Part shown: positions 46,201 through 55,710 of the stretch, in pieces
Position numbering within the stretch: the stretch's first letter is position 1
Layout of the letters: each line of letters starts with the position of its first letter
Assembly (NCBI GenBank): GCA_965212135.1
Contig: OZ243044.1
Coordinates: 1,240,001-1,304,000 of the forward strand
Length of the DNA: 64,000 nt
Source of the DNA: Bin75 sp965212135
GTDB taxonomy: Bacteria > Nitrospirota > Nitrospiria > Nitrospirales > UBA8639
Direction: 5' to 3'
Program-made: the position numbers and the translations under genes
The notes under the pieces: model-generated
What the model was told of the DNA's origin: nothing
The model's input: the letters and a program-made list of their open reading frames with translations, nothing else
The model's database searches: none

Positions 46201-49200
46201 CGGGCGTGGCGGCGTCATCGGTGGCGGTCAGGATCAGGGTGACCGGGTCGGTGCCGGTGTTGGGGGCGGTCCACATCGTGCTCGCAAGGGCGGCATTGGC
46301 AAAACTGCCCCGGTTCGCCGGATTGGTCGTCCATTCGTAGGTCAGGGTGTCGTCGGTATCCGGGTCGGTGCCGGTGCCGGTGGCCGGGATGGCGACGCCG
46401 AACTCAACGTCGGCGCCGTCCGTGGGCGCGCTGATGGTGGCGGTGGGGGCGTCGTTGGCGCCGGTGACGGTGATGACGACTTCCACGGTGGTGGCGGGGT
46501 CGGCTTCGGCGGCCACGGTGAAGGTGTCCGTTTGCTCATCGCCGCCGTTGCGGCCGTGCAGGGCGTTGACGGCGGTCTCGTTGTCGGGGTTGCTGCCGAG
46601 GGTGTAGGTCCAGGCACCGTCGGCGCCGATGCTGAACAGGCCGTAGGTGCCGTCTGTATTGGTCTGCGCCACCACGTCGTTGTTGCCGTCGTTGCTGGTC
46701 ACGGTCAGGGCGCCGGTGTCGGTGAGGTCGCCGTCTTCGGTGACTTCGCCGGTGGTGTCGCCGATAATGGTGATGACGATATCCACCACATTGACGAAGA
46801 CCGTGGTGTTGGGCATTGCGGTGCCATCGCTGACCGTCAATTTCAAGGTAACGCCGGTAATGGCGTCCGGCGCGGTCCAGGTGGTATCGGCGGCGGTGGC
46901 GTCGCCAAATGTGCCGGGGAAGTCCTCGTCGTCGTCCCACGCAAACGTCAGGGTGTCGCCGGTATCCGGGTCACTGCTGGTGCTGCCGACGAGGTTGATG
47001 GTGGCGCCGCGGGGCACATCGGTACCCGCCGCCGGGGCGCTGATGCGGGGGGTGGGCGCGTCGTTGACGCCGGTGATGGTGATGGTGATGACCACGGTGG
47101 CGGTGGAGTCGGCGGCGGCGACCACGGTGAAGGGGTCGTCAAGAGTCGCGCCCGCCGCCAGGGGGTTGATGGCGGCGTTGGAGTTGTCCAGGGTGTAGGT
47201 CCAGACGCCGGCGGCGGTGATGGAGAACTCGCCATACTGGCCGTCCTCGCCGGTCTGCGCCACCACGTCGTTGCTGCCGGTGCTGGTTACGACCAGGTTG
47301 ACGGTAATGGGGGTGGTGTCGCCCTCGTTGACGCCGCCGGTGGTGCCGTCGTCGAAGGTAATCGCCACGGCGACCGGGTTGACGGTGACCGTTGCCATGC
47401 CGAAGAGGGGCGTGGTGGCGTCGTCATCGGTGGCGGTCAGGGTCAGGGTGACCGGGGCGGTGCCGCTGGCGGGGGCGGTCCACATCGTGCTTGCGGCATT
47501 CGCATTGGCGAAACTGCCGACGTTGGGGTTTGCGGTCCAGGCGTAGGTCAGGTTGGCCGTGTCGCCGGTGTCCACGTCTTCGCCGGTGGCGGTCAGCGTG
47601 ACCACGGAGTTGAATTCCACCTGTATACCGTCCGTAGCCGGTGCGCTGATGGTGACGGTGGGGGCGTCATTCGCGCCGGTGATGGTGATGGTGATGACCA
47701 CGGTGGCGGCGGAGTTGGCTGCGGAAACGACGGTGAAGGTGTCGGCTGCGGTGACCGGGTCGGCTACGGTGCCGCCGGCCAGGGCGTTGACGGCGTTCTC
47801 ATTGTCGGTGTTGCCGCCGAGGGTGTAGGTCCACCCGCCGTCGGCGTTGATGCTGAACAGGCCATATTCGCCGTCTGCATCGGTCTGCGCCACGACGTCG
47901 GTGTTGCCGTCGCCGCTGGTGATGGTCAGGGTGCCGGTGGCGGTGTTGGCGGTGTTGTCGTCTTCGGTGACCGCGCCGGTGGTGCCGCCGCCGAAAGAAA
48001 CCACCACCGGCGGCGCGGCTGTAACAGCCGCCGTCAGCCGGTAATTGCCCTGGGTGGTCGTCGATCCGTAGACACAAAGCAAGTGGTCTCCGGTTTGTGT
48101 CGCCGCATGTGTAATTCGGGAATCGCTGCCACTTCCAAAGTCGTTATTCGCCGCAAGCGAATCGGAGCCATCGCAATCTGAACCAAAGAAGGCCTGTCCG
48201 GGCTGAAATAACGCGATGCCGGTATCCAGATTCCCGCTGGTTCTCATGGCATCAATCTGGTAGGTGCCACCGAGTACGAGCGCGACCAAAAAGACGTCCT
48301 CATCCGAGACATTTTCAATATCACTGTCGAGCGTACCGGGCACCATGAGTCTCGTCGTGGTGGAGCCGTCGCCGGGGACGTCGGCGACCCTGATGGTGAT
48401 GCTGAAAGTCAGTTCCACGGTGGTGGGCGGGGTGTCGCTGTCGGTGGCGGTGTAGGTGTAGGTCATGGCGGGTTGGACGACGGTCGGGGTGCCGCTCAAG
48501 ACGCGGCTGGCGGCGGTGAAGCTCAGGCCGTTGGGCAAGGTTTCGGTAATGGCGTAGGTGATTGCGCCAGTGCCGGTGCCGGTGGCGTCCGGCAGGGTGA
48601 TGTTGACCGCCTCGTCAACCAGAAAAGTCAAAGCCGAAGGCAGGACGGGGTCGCTACCGAAGGTCAGCGGGGTAGTGACCTGGATCATGAAATCCAGTGC
48701 GGCTGCATCGCTGTCGGCGATGTTGGAGTCGGTATCGTGCGCGGTGTAGGTAAATGTGTCAGTGCCGGCGGACGTCGCGGTACCGCTTAGGACGCGGGTG
48801 GCATCGTCAAAGCTCAAGCCGGCCGGCAACTCCGGGGCAATGCTGTAACGCAACGGGCCGTTGCCGCCGGTCGCTATCGGCAGGGTCACGGGTTCAATCG
48901 CCGCAACCGTTGAGTACCTCTGGTCGTTTATGCCGCCGCTGAGTACCGGCGCACTGTCCGGCTGCATACCGTCCCGAATAGTCAAGGTGGCCATGGCTGT
49001 AATGCCCGCGTCATCGCCGGTGCCGGAAGCGGTCAGTATCACCGTTTCGTCACCCTCGCTGACAGTGTCCATCACCGGGGTTATCGTGAGCTCCCGGGTA
49101 ATGCTCAAGACGCGCTGATCCAGTTCACCAAATTCCTCCAGCGGGCGGCCGTCGGTGCGCGCCACGCTGAACTCCGTATCCTCCGCCGTACCGCCCGCCG

Positions 49201-52200
49201 CCGACAAACTTATGTCAACGGCTCTTGCCAGTGTCGTTAAACTCCGCACCGTCGCCATGACAGGGGTAACTCCGCCAAGCGTGGAGCCGCTGTCTTCGTA
49301 GATGATGGACGGGCTCAGTGTCAGCTCAATGCTCGCTGTGCCGGGGTCGGTAATGGTAATAGTCCATTGATTCCGGCTTTCACTGAGGCCGCCTACACTG
49401 ACGTTGAAGAGAAGCATTTCATCAAACTCCACCACACTGTCGGCCACAATCTCCAGGTCGTACATCCATGTTCTGCTCATAACCCCCTCTGGAATTTCAA
49501 GTGCGGGATTGCCCGCAACCGGTGTTTCTCTCAGGTAGTCATCGGGCTGCAATGCCGGTGCGGACAATCCAAATCCATCGGCAGCCATGATCATCACGGG
49601 GGAAACCGTCCCTCTTCTTGTTGACCCTGCCGGCAGCAGCTCCGCCGTTACCGCCAGTCGAATGGTCCCGACGTCTTCGGGGAACGTGAATGCCGTGCCG
49701 CTCATGCCATTTGCCGTCACCGTCACACGCACCCGATTCTCGACGATGGAGACCATGAACATCAGCTCCACCTCCGTGCCGTCACTGTCCATTCCGGTCA
49801 AGGTGGTCAGCCTGGGGTTTCTTGTCCCGGTTGGGGTGCCGGACAAGCGGCGGGTCATGCTGTCAAAGGTTACCCCGGGCGGAATCGGAGACAGGGCGTA
49901 GGTGTAACCGCCGCCGGAACCACCGCTCAGGGAGTTGGCCATGAATGGTTGCTCTTCCACGGGTTCGTTCACCCGCCAGACCTGGTCGGCGACGGAGTCC
50001 GTGGAGAAATGAAGCGGGTCGGCAAAGTTCGCGGCGGTGCTGTAGGGCGAGCAGTCGGTATCTGCGTCAACCGTGACGCAGACGAGGTAATAATAATTCA
50101 TCCCATCGGCCGGCGTGATGACGGCGGTAATCGTTTGCTCCAATGTGCCGTCGTCGGTGCCGTCATTTGCCGGAACCGGCGCGCTCAGCTCGCCGTCTAT
50201 GACCGCCCGGCAAGGGTCCGGCGCCGCGCCGCTTGCGGGGGTGCAGGTCGTGGCGGCGAGGGCGGCGCTCAGGTCTGCCGGGTTGAGCGCGGTATTGGAA
50301 GTCGCGCGCACAACGTTCACCGCCACATCGGCCACCGCCGCTTGGATGCCCGCATTGGTTACCGTGTAGGCCAGCGTTTGTGCAGTCGTATCCACCACCG
50401 GCGCGGCGGCAATGCTCAAGTCCGGCGCCGGCGCGACCGGGTTGACGGTGACTTGTGCGGTGTCGGTGGCGGGCATGGGGGCGTCATCGGTGGCGGTCAG
50501 GGTCAGGGTGACCGGGTCGGTGCCGCTGGCGGGGGCGGTCCAGGTGGTACGGGCGGCGTTGGCATTGGCGAAAGTGCCGACGCCGGGGTTCGCGCTCCAT
50601 TCGTAGGTCAGGGTGTTCCCGGCATCCGGGTCGGCGCCGCTGGCGGTCAGAGTGACCGACGCGCCGAAGAGTACCTGCATACCGTCCGTAGCCGGTGCGG
50701 TGATGGCGACGGTGGGCGCGTCATTCGCGCCGGTGATGGTGATGGTGATGACCACGGTGGCGGCGGAGTTGGCTGCGGAAACGACGGTGAAGGTGTCGTC
50801 AATGGTGGCGCCCGCCGCCAGGGCGTTGACGGCGTTGTCATTGTCGGTGTTGCCGCCGAGTGTGTAGGTCCACCCGCCGTCGGCGTTGATGCTGAACAGG
50901 CCATATTCGCCGTCGGCATCGGTCTGCGCCACGACGTCGGTGTTGCCGTCGCCGCTGGTGATGGTCAGGGTGCCGGTGGCGGTGTTGGCGGTGTTGTCGT
51001 CTTCGGTGACCGCGCCGGTGGTGCCGCCGTCGCCGAAAGAAACCGCCACCGGCGGCGCGACTGTAACAGCCGCCGTCAGCCGGTAATTGCCCTGGGTGAT
51101 CGTCGATCCGTAGACACAAAGCAAGTGGTCTCCGGTTTGTGTCGCCGCATGTGTAATTCGGGAATTGCTGCCACTTCCAAAGTCGTCATTCGCCGCAAGC
51201 GAATCGGAGCCATTGCAATCTGAACCAAAGAAGGCCTGTCCGGGCGGAAATAACGCGATGCCGGTATCCAGATTCCCGCTGGTTCTCATGGCATCAATCT
51301 GGTAGGTGCCGCCGGATACAAGCGCGACCACAAAGCCGTCGTCATCCGAGACACTTTCAATATCGCTGTCAAACGTGCCGGGCACCACGAGTCTTACAGC
51401 GGTAGCGCCATTGCCGGGGACGTCGGGGTTGGGCGGCGCCGCCCCCACCCGCGCTTGTATTGTGGTGGTGCAGTTATCGTCGAGGGTGGCGGTCTCGGCG
51501 GCATCGGTGAAACAGGCGAAAAAATGATACAGGCCGTTCGACCCGGGCGCGACGAAGGTGGCGGAGGTTTGGGGCGTGGCGTCGCCGGACGCAAACGCGT
51601 CGATGACTGCGGGCTGGCCCGCCGCGCACCGCACGTTGTCGTCGCCGCATGCGGGGACGGTCGGCGGGCTACCGGCAACCACGGCGGTCGGAGAGCGATA
51701 CACCTGAATCATCGCGGCTGTTGCCGGAGCAGCCGTATTCGCCACTTCAACATTCAGCGTCAGCCCCGTCTGCCCCGAAGTCAACATGGTCACGGCGACG
51801 CCGTTTTCCTCGGCGGTGGGCAGGTTGCCGGCAAACGCCACGGAAGTCGCGGCGAGGTTCGGTGGGGGGCCGACAACGGTAATGTCCAGCGTCAAGTCGT
51901 CTCGGTCGGCGGCGGCGCGGTTGGTGTCCATGTCTTGCACGCGGTAGGTGAACATGCTGGCCTGCAACGGGGCGCTGTCGCTGATGGTGCCGATGAGGGT
52001 GCGGGCGTTGCCGTCAAAGGCCAGCCCCAGTTCGGCCAGGGTTGAGCCGCTGGGGTTGATCAGGGTGTAGCTCAGCGCGCCGTTGCCACCGGTGGCCACC
52101 GGCAGGGTCAGGCTGACGGTTTCGCCCGGGATGTAGGTTTGGGTGGGGATGGAGGCGACGCTGAAGGCCGGGACGATGTTGGCTACGATGTTGAGAGTCA

Positions 52201-53758
52201 GGACCAGATCCGCATGGTCCGTGGCCGCCATATTGGTGTCCGCGTCCTGCACCCGGTAGGTGAAGGTATTATCGTTCGCCGGCGTGAACGAAATGGGTAT
52301 GGTGCCGGAGACGACGCGGGTGGCGCCGTCAAACGTCAGCCCAAGATCGGCCTGACTCCCAAGCCCGTCAAACAGGAAGTAGCTCAGCGCGCCGTTGCCG
52401 CCGGTGGCCGCCGGCAGGGTCAGGCTGACGGTGTCGCCCGGGATGTAGGTTTGGGTGGGGATGGAGGCAACGCTGAAGGTCGGGGCGGGGTCTTCCTCAA
52501 TGGTGATCGTGAGGAGTATATCCGCCCGGTCGTCCGTCCCACCGTTGTCGTCGGCGTCCTGCATCCGATAGTCAAACACGGAGTCGTCCAGCGCTGCCAT
52601 AGCGGGCACGGTGCCGGAGATGACACGGTCGCCGAAACTCAACCCGAGCGCGGCCAGGTTCGGGCCTTCGCGGTGGAGCAGGACGTAACGCAGGGCGCCG
52701 TTGCCACCGCTGCCCGCGGGCAGGGTCACATTGACGACTGCGCCGGGTAGGTAACCCTGGACCGGGATGGTGGCGCCGCCGAAGGTCGGTACGAGGTCGG
52801 CGGCGACGGTCTCGTACACCGCAATTTCTCCAGTAGCGCCGCCGATGCTGTCATATGTGGCAAAGATGCTGCTGGCATCAGAATTGAATGCAATGCCCCG
52901 CAGGTTGACATCCCCCACCGGCGCCATCGCTGAAGGCTTGGGGTTCAAGGTGTTGAAGTCGTAGGCGGTGGACAGGTCAAATTGAAAAACAGGGTCCAAG
53001 CCAGTGGGGCCACCTGACTGGGCACTCGAGACATACAATGTTGCGCCGCTATTGAGAAACTCCAAGTCGTAGGCACGAGCCTGGTTACCGGTGAGTGAGA
53101 CGTCCAGGGTAACGCGTCTCTCCAATTCGGGAGTGCCGGTGAAGCTGAACGGGGCGTCCAGGTTGTACTGGGCGACGACGAGGGTCGCCTCCCCAATAAA
53201 CATCCGGCGTCCGTCGGATGAAAACGCCAGGCTCTCGGGCTGGCCAACGGGCAGAGTGAAAAAGGCGGTGGCGGCGGCGGTGGCGGTGGACAGATCAAAG
53301 GCCCTGGATAAATCGTACGCGAGGACGCGCCTGCTCGTGCCATTGGTGATGAACACCCGGCGGCCGTCAGGGGTGACCAGGATGGCCGTAAAGAAACCGG
53401 TGGTGGGGGCGAAGGTCGTCAACGTGGTAACGCCGGTCACCGTAGATGGGTCAAATCCGGTGGACAGCGTAAATATAAGGACTTTGTTATCGTTATGTTC
53501 ACCGGCCACCAGCCATATCGTGCGGCCGTCCGCCGAGAATTGCAGGCTCTGGAATTTGCCGCCGGTGTTGCGGTAGATCTCACTGGCATGGGTGATGGTG
53601 GTCACATACTCGCCCAGAGGATTCGGCAAACTCTGGGTCTGGCCAAACGCCGGCGCCGCCGACACCGCCGATACCACGACCGCCACCGGCAACCACAGCA
53701 GGGCGATGACAGATGAGACAGATGACAGAAGTTTTTTTATCGCTGCGAATTTCTCCAT
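43241..53758 (-). CDS. Giant repetitive surface protein with C-terminal autotransporter barrel
   Basis: About 3505 residues from ATG 53758 (ATG 53788 also possible). A signal peptide (hydrophobic core SVIALLWLPVAVVVSAV, cleavage near AFG-Q) leads to a WD/propeller-like region of about 280 residues (SADGRTIWL, SSDGRRMFI). Then come putative Ig repeats (SIPTQTYIPG units), two PPC-like domains (SGNLDTGIALF), a Calx-beta-like region, and many VCBS/cadherin-type repeats (TGANDAPTV). Near the end are three short LWxNKxAL units, then a beta-barrel of about 380 residues ending LEWHW, the aromatic C-terminus expected of outer-membrane proteins. It is presumably exported and displayed as an adhesin or host-interaction factor. 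Long plus-strand frames across it are shadows of its repeats. Confidence 0.85.
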   Translation of the reverse strand: MEKFAAIKKLLSSVSSVIALLWLPVAVVVSAVSAAPAFGQTQSLPNPLGEYVTTITHASEIYRNTGGKFQSLQFSADGRTIWLVAGEHNDNKVLIFTLSTGFDPSTVTGVTTLTTFAPTTGFFTAILVTPDGRRVFITNGTSRRVLAYDLSRAFDLSTATAAATAFFTLPVGQPESLAFSSDGRRMFIGEATLVVAQYNLDAPFSFTGTPELERRVTLDVSLTGNQARAYDLEFLNSGATLYVSSAQSGGPTGLDPVFQFDLSTAYDFNTLNPKPSAMAPVGDVNLRGIAFNSDASSIFATYDSIGGATGEIAVYETVAADLVPTFGGATIPVQGYLPGAVVNVTLPAGSGGNGALRYVLLHREGPNLAALGLSFGDRVISGTVPAMAALDDSVFDYRMQDADDNGGTDDRADILLTITIEEDPAPTFSVASIPTQTYIPGDTVSLTLPAATGGNGALSYFLFDGLGSQADLGLTFDGATRVVSGTIPISFTPANDNTFTYRVQDADTNMAATDHADLVLTLNIVANIVPAFSVASIPTQTYIPGETVSLTLPVATGGNGALSYTLINPSGSTLAELGLAFDGNARTLIGTISDSAPLQASMFTYRVQDMDTNRAAADRDDLTLDITVVGPPPNLAATSVAFAGNLPTAEENGVAVTMLTSGQTGLTLNVEVANTAAPATAAMIQVYRSPTAVVAGSPPTVPACGDDNVRCAAGQPAVIDAFASGDATPQTSATFVAPGSNGLYHFFACFTDAAETATLDDNCTTTIQARVGAAPPNPDVPGNGATAVRLVVPGTFDSDIESVSDDDGFVVALVSGGTYQIDAMRTSGNLDTGIALFPPGQAFFGSDCNGSDSLAANDDFGSGSNSRITHAATQTGDHLLCVYGSTITQGNYRLTAAVTVAPPVAVSFGDGGTTGAVTEDDNTANTATGTLTITSGDGNTDVVAQTDADGEYGLFSINADGGWTYTLGGNTDNDNAVNALAAGATIDDTFTVVSAANSAATVVITITITGANDAPTVAITAPATDGMQVLFGASVTLTASGADPDAGNTLTYEWSANPGVGTFANANAARTTWTAPASGTDPVTLTLTATDDAPMPATDTAQVTVNPVAPAPDLSIAAAPVVDTTAQTLAYTVTNAGIQAAVADVAVNVVRATSNTALNPADLSAALAATTCTPASGAAPDPCRAVIDGELSAPVPANDGTDDGTLEQTITAVITPADGMNYYYLVCVTVDADTDCSPYSTAANFADPLHFSTDSVADQVWRVNEPVEEQPFMANSLSGGSGGGYTYALSPIPPGVTFDSMTRRLSGTPTGTRNPRLTTLTGMDSDGTEVELMFMVSIVENRVRVTVTANGMSGTAFTFPEDVGTIRLAVTAELLPAGSTRRGTVSPVMIMAADGFGLSAPALQPDDYLRETPVAGNPALEIPEGVMSRTWMYDLEIVADSVVEFDEMLLFNVSVGGLSESRNQWTITITDPGTASIELTLSPSIIYEDSGSTLGGVTPVMATVRSLTTLARAVDISLSAAGGTAEDTEFSVARTDGRPLEEFGELDQRVLSITRELTITPVMDTVSEGDETVILTASGTGDDAGITAMATLTIRDGMQPDSAPVLSGGINDQRYSTVAAIEPVTLPIATGGNGPLRYSIAPELPAGLSFDDATRVLSGTATSAGTDTFTYTAHDTDSNIADSDAAALDFMIQVTTPLTFGSDPVLPSALTFLVDEAVNITLPDATGTGTGAITYAITETLPNGLSFTAASRVLSGTPTVVQPAMTYTYTATDSDTPPTTVELTFSITIRVADVPGDGSTTTRLMVPGTLDSDIENVSDEDVFLVALVLGGTYQIDAMRTSGNLDTGIALFQPGQAFFGSDCDGSDSLAANNDFGSGSDSRITHAATQTGDHLLCVYGSTTTQGNYRLTAAVTAAPPVVVSFGGGTTGAVTEDDNTANTATGTLTITSGDGNTDVVAQTDADGEYGLFSINADGGWTYTLGGNTDNENAVNALAGGTVADPVTAADTFTVVSAANSAATVVITITITGANDAPTVTISAPATDGIQVEFNSVVTLTATGEDVDTGDTANLTYAWTANPNVGSFANANAASTMWTAPASGTAPVTLTLTATDDDATTPLFGMATVTVNPVAVAITFDDGTTGGVNEGDTTPITVNLVVTSTGSNDVVAQTGEDGQYGEFSITAAGVWTYTLDNSNAAINPLAAGATLDDPFTVVAAADSTATVVITITITGVNDAPTPRISAPAAGTDVPRGATINLVGSTSSDPDTGDTLTFAWDDDEDFPGTFGDATAADTTWTAPDAITGVTLKLTVSDGTAMPNTTVFVNVVDIVITIIGDTTGEVTEDGDLTDTGALTVTSNDGNNDVVAQTNTDGTYGLFSIGADGAWTYTLGSNPDNETAVNALHGRNGGDEQTDTFTVAAEADPATTVEVVITVTGANDAPTATISAPTDGADVEFGVAIPATGTGTDPDTDDTLTYEWTTNPANRGSFANAALASTMWTAPNTGTDPVTLILTATDDAATPGTDTAEVIVNPVAPAVTFGGVMAGAVTEAAATDTTTATGTLTFTTASSNKNVVAQTDTPGTYGSFTITAAGAWTYTLDNAATATNALAAGATVDDTFTVTASVNPTATVDVTITVTGRNDPPVAVVVINGVSGTGSLSVNQGAMVTLDGSGSDPDAGNTLSYAWTVNPNNTGSFASATSASTIWTAPTLAAGADDVTATLTLTVTDNNGADSDPVTVAVTVIAAPVISIPDGLTASVNADGNGGTAGTLTVVNLPAPDAAVAFTSLERVADSGGYGFFTLDAEGGWEYELDNSAGSAYQKLSDTDAPVMVQFPVTATVAGFADALSATLTITVTGRDDPPVAVVMINGVIGTGGSISVAQGAMVTLDGSGSSDPDNDPMTYLYLWTQTGGQTITLTPGGTDAMGRAMSADQRPTFTTPPARTPLEFMLAVTAGGDTDTAMFTVQVMNRGTFDNVNRVILPEVTRAMVDTTVSAIARRVAAEADASPGGTFNLGGRSFVIGAGGSRDVSGDAFNPDGRKNTLAEALWKNKEALAGGAFSWRALADELWTNKEVLTGGAFGLGGQRDLLEALWANKDALIGGARQLKSLLGRSAFALPLNQAGGPLAGVTLWGNGAYRNLSGNNATVDWDGDLFGATVGGDTQLTDTLLTGLAVSWADGTFDYTDRSGTDPAPGTYQATLTSLHPYVSTSLLDGQVTLWATGGYGWGEVAITDTADPTADGTVTADTRLATAAVGGAGRLLNQPGLLTPDGTTTVRVKAEVLTTAIKAEQQGDRLAGLTTDARRLRLTLEGSHEQPLPHGAQLTPSVGVGLRHDAGDGRTGTGAEVSGGLRYAHPALRLTMESRGRVLLAHGGDYDDWSVSGRVTLAPGAQGQGLAVTLAPTYQTTTSAGGLAQLWEHGTANRPAPSGPTTPQGLMDATVAYGLPVGDHLLTPYGGMTLGAADARTYRLGSRVSLAHRLNMSLEGARKGATGTIPVDHGVRVQLEWHW
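47621..48355 (-). repeat. Long internal direct repeat, copy 1
   Basis: About 735 bases of the surface-protein gene encoding a VCBS unit plus a PPC-like domain. It is nearly identical to 50675-51398, including long identical stretches over the cysteine-containing GSDC region. The offset is 3054 bases at the start and 3039-3042 after a 15-base indel, always a multiple of three. Confidence 0.85.
50675..51398 (-). repeat. Long internal direct repeat, copy 2
   Basis: Second copy of the VCBS plus PPC-like block (see 47621-48355). Differences are a few substitutions, one 15-base indel and one 3-base indel, all keeping the frame. Confidence 0.85.
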
Positions 53759-53836
53759 GATGTCTTGCGCTTTTTCATGGCAAGGCACTAATCCGCAACG
53801 CCGGCCGCTTTCAAACGACAGAGACCGGATGCGCGA

Positions 53837-55222
53837 TCAACGCTCGATGCGGTAGGCTTTGGCCGGTTTCGCAAAGTCGCCCGACGGGCCGAAACGCCCT
53901 TCCTCGCCGAGGACTTTGTCCGGGTCGGTATATTCCATATCCCTCACCGATCCATGTTCATCGCCTTTGGGCGGCTCCCAGCCGAGTTTCTGCAGGGTGT
54001 CCAGCACGGTCTTCTTTAACGCGCTGGAGGCCGTCAGCCGGGTTGAGGCAAACGCCAGCACCCGCTCGCTTTCTTTTTCAATCTTCGATGCCTCCGGATC
54101 ATGCAGAAAGGCCGCCAGGGGTTCGATAGCCGCGTCGCCGATCAGCACCAGCGACGCGGCGGCGTACTCCCGCAACACGATATCCTTTAACAGCAGAATC
54201 AGGTCCGGAATCACCTTGGGATCCCGAAAATGTCCCAGTGCCGTCGCGGCGGCTTCTTTGATGAGCTGGTCTTCGCTGATAATACATCCGGGGGTCGGCC
54301 TCCCGTGTTGGGCGATGCCCTTGCCTTTCAGGGCATCCAGCACCGGCGGCAAGGCGCGCGCGTCGCCGATCATGCCGAGCGACGCAATCGCGTGACGCTT
54401 CACGGCGCCGTCTTTCATGGCGTCAATCAGCCCCTTGACGGCCAGCGGATCCCCGATAATCCCCAACGCGATCGTGGCGTCTTCCCGAACGGCCCGGTCG
54501 TCATCCTGCAAGGCGGTGACCAGCGCCTCGACCACGCGCCGGTCGGTTGTCCAGGCCCGCCCCATCTGATAGTCCGTGGTCATGCCGCCCAACGCCCGCA
54601 CGCCATGACAGCGCACCACAAAGTGCGGATCGCGCAAGGTGTCCAGGAGGGCGGGAATCGCCGCGTCGCCGATATACACGAGGGCGGTGCCGGCGGTCTC
54701 CCGGACAATTTTGGAGGTATCCTTGAATAACTTGATGAGCGCGGGAACGGCCCTGGCGTCGCCGATGTGTCCGAGGGTGTCCGCCGCCGCGCTTTTGACG
54801 GCCCCGTCACGATCCCGACAGACCAGCATCAACGGTTGCACCGCGTCGGCGGCTTTGAGCAGTCCCAGGGTCTTGGCCGCCTGCTCCCGCACACGCCATC
54901 GGTCATCCTTCAAACAGGCGATGAGCTTCGGGACCGCGACCGGCCCCATGGAGGCCATGGAGGTCACCGCCTCGCTTTGCACTTCCAGCATGTTGTCGTT
55001 GAACAGCGTGATCAGCGACTCAATGGCCGCCTCGCCCCCGATTTTCGCAAACGCCCGCCCCACCTGGACGCGAACGGCCCAGTACTCATCCTCCAGCGCC
55101 GTGGTCAGGGCTTCAATGGTATCCGGGTCGCCCAGTTCGGCGAGCGCCTTCGCGGCTTCTTCCCGCGTGGCGTCGTCAACGTCTTCCAACGCTTCAATCC
55201 AGTGTTCAACGGTTTGTGACAT
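53837..55222 (-). CDS. HEAT-repeat protein
   Basis: 461 residues made of roughly ten HEAT or PBS-lyase-type helical repeats of about 31-40 residues (AAKALAELGDPDTIEALTTAL, AADTLGHIGDARAVPALIKLF and similar). A short non-repeat C-terminal segment contains GWEPPKGDEHG. Such proteins are scaffolds; some act on phycobilin or Fe-S enzymes, but nothing here specifies a partner. No signal peptide. It is upstream, in the same orientation, of the giant surface-protein gene with about 80 bases between. Confidence 0.85.
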   Translation of the reverse strand: MSQTVEHWIEALEDVDDATREEAAKALAELGDPDTIEALTTALEDEYWAVRVQVGRAFAKIGGEAAIESLITLFNDNMLEVQSEAVTSMASMGPVAVPKLIACLKDDRWRVREQAAKTLGLLKAADAVQPLMLVCRDRDGAVKSAAADTLGHIGDARAVPALIKLFKDTSKIVRETAGTALVYIGDAAIPALLDTLRDPHFVVRCHGVRALGGMTTDYQMGRAWTTDRRVVEALVTALQDDDRAVREDATIALGIIGDPLAVKGLIDAMKDGAVKRHAIASLGMIGDARALPPVLDALKGKGIAQHGRPTPGCIISEDQLIKEAAATALGHFRDPKVIPDLILLLKDIVLREYAAASLVLIGDAAIEPLAAFLHDPEASKIEKESERVLAFASTRLTASSALKKTVLDTLQKLGWEPPKGDEHGSVRDMEYTDPDKVLGEEGRFGPSGDFAKPAKAYRIER

Positions 55223-55242
55223 GGGATTCCGTGATGCCGGCG

Positions 55243-55710
55243 TCAGTTGCCGGAGGAATACTCGTAATCGCGTTCCTGTTTATACGGCTGCGTATGGCTG
55301 CACCGGATCACCAGCGTCTGCGTGCCGCGCCCTTCCACGCATTGCGCCAGGGACCGCGCAAAATCCAGTGTGCCGTCTAACGTCACCAGAAACGCAAAGT
55401 CAAACGTAAAGGTTCCAAAACGGTATTCGCCCGGTTTGAGCGTAATGGCCCGCGCATCGGTCGTCTTGTAGGATTCATAGGTAATCGGATCGTTGGTCCA
55501 GATGAGGGGCGTGACGCCCGGCACGTGCCACCACGTCGGCGGATCAATCGCCGTCGGGTCAACGGTAATCGCGTACTCCCGCGTCAACGGATTGACGGAT
55601 TCCCGCGCCTCAAGCGCCCCGACCGGGAGCGCCCCGCCCGCGAGGCAGACGGCCGCCATGAGGGCGCGCAGAGTCCAGGCCCGTGGGTCAGTGAACGGCG
55701 AGTCGTTCAT
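55243..55710 (-). CDS. Putative exported protein
   Basis: 155 residues. A signal-like N-terminus (ALMAAVCLAGGALPVGALEA) precedes a beta-rich mature part with YAITVDPTAIDPPTWWHVPG, KPGEYRFGTFTFDF and two cysteines. Probably periplasmic. Its start overlaps the end of the phosphatase-fold gene by 23 bases, so the two likely act in the same compartment. Family not recognised. Confidence 0.65.
   Translation of the reverse strand: MNDSPFTDPRAWTLRALMAAVCLAGGALPVGALEARESVNPLTREYAITVDPTAIDPPTWWHVPGVTPLIWTNDPITYESYKTTDARAITLKPGEYRFGTFTFDFAFLVTLDGTLDFARSLAQCVEGRGTQTLVIRCSHTQPYKQERDYEYSSGN

Noticed and set aside
46037..48181. 714-codon open frame on the plus strand (and others at 49949-51223 and 44870-45793)
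   Set aside because: They lie wholly opposite the giant surface-protein gene and reflect its GC-rich repeats; the products are Gly/Val/Arg-rich low-complexity text without domains.
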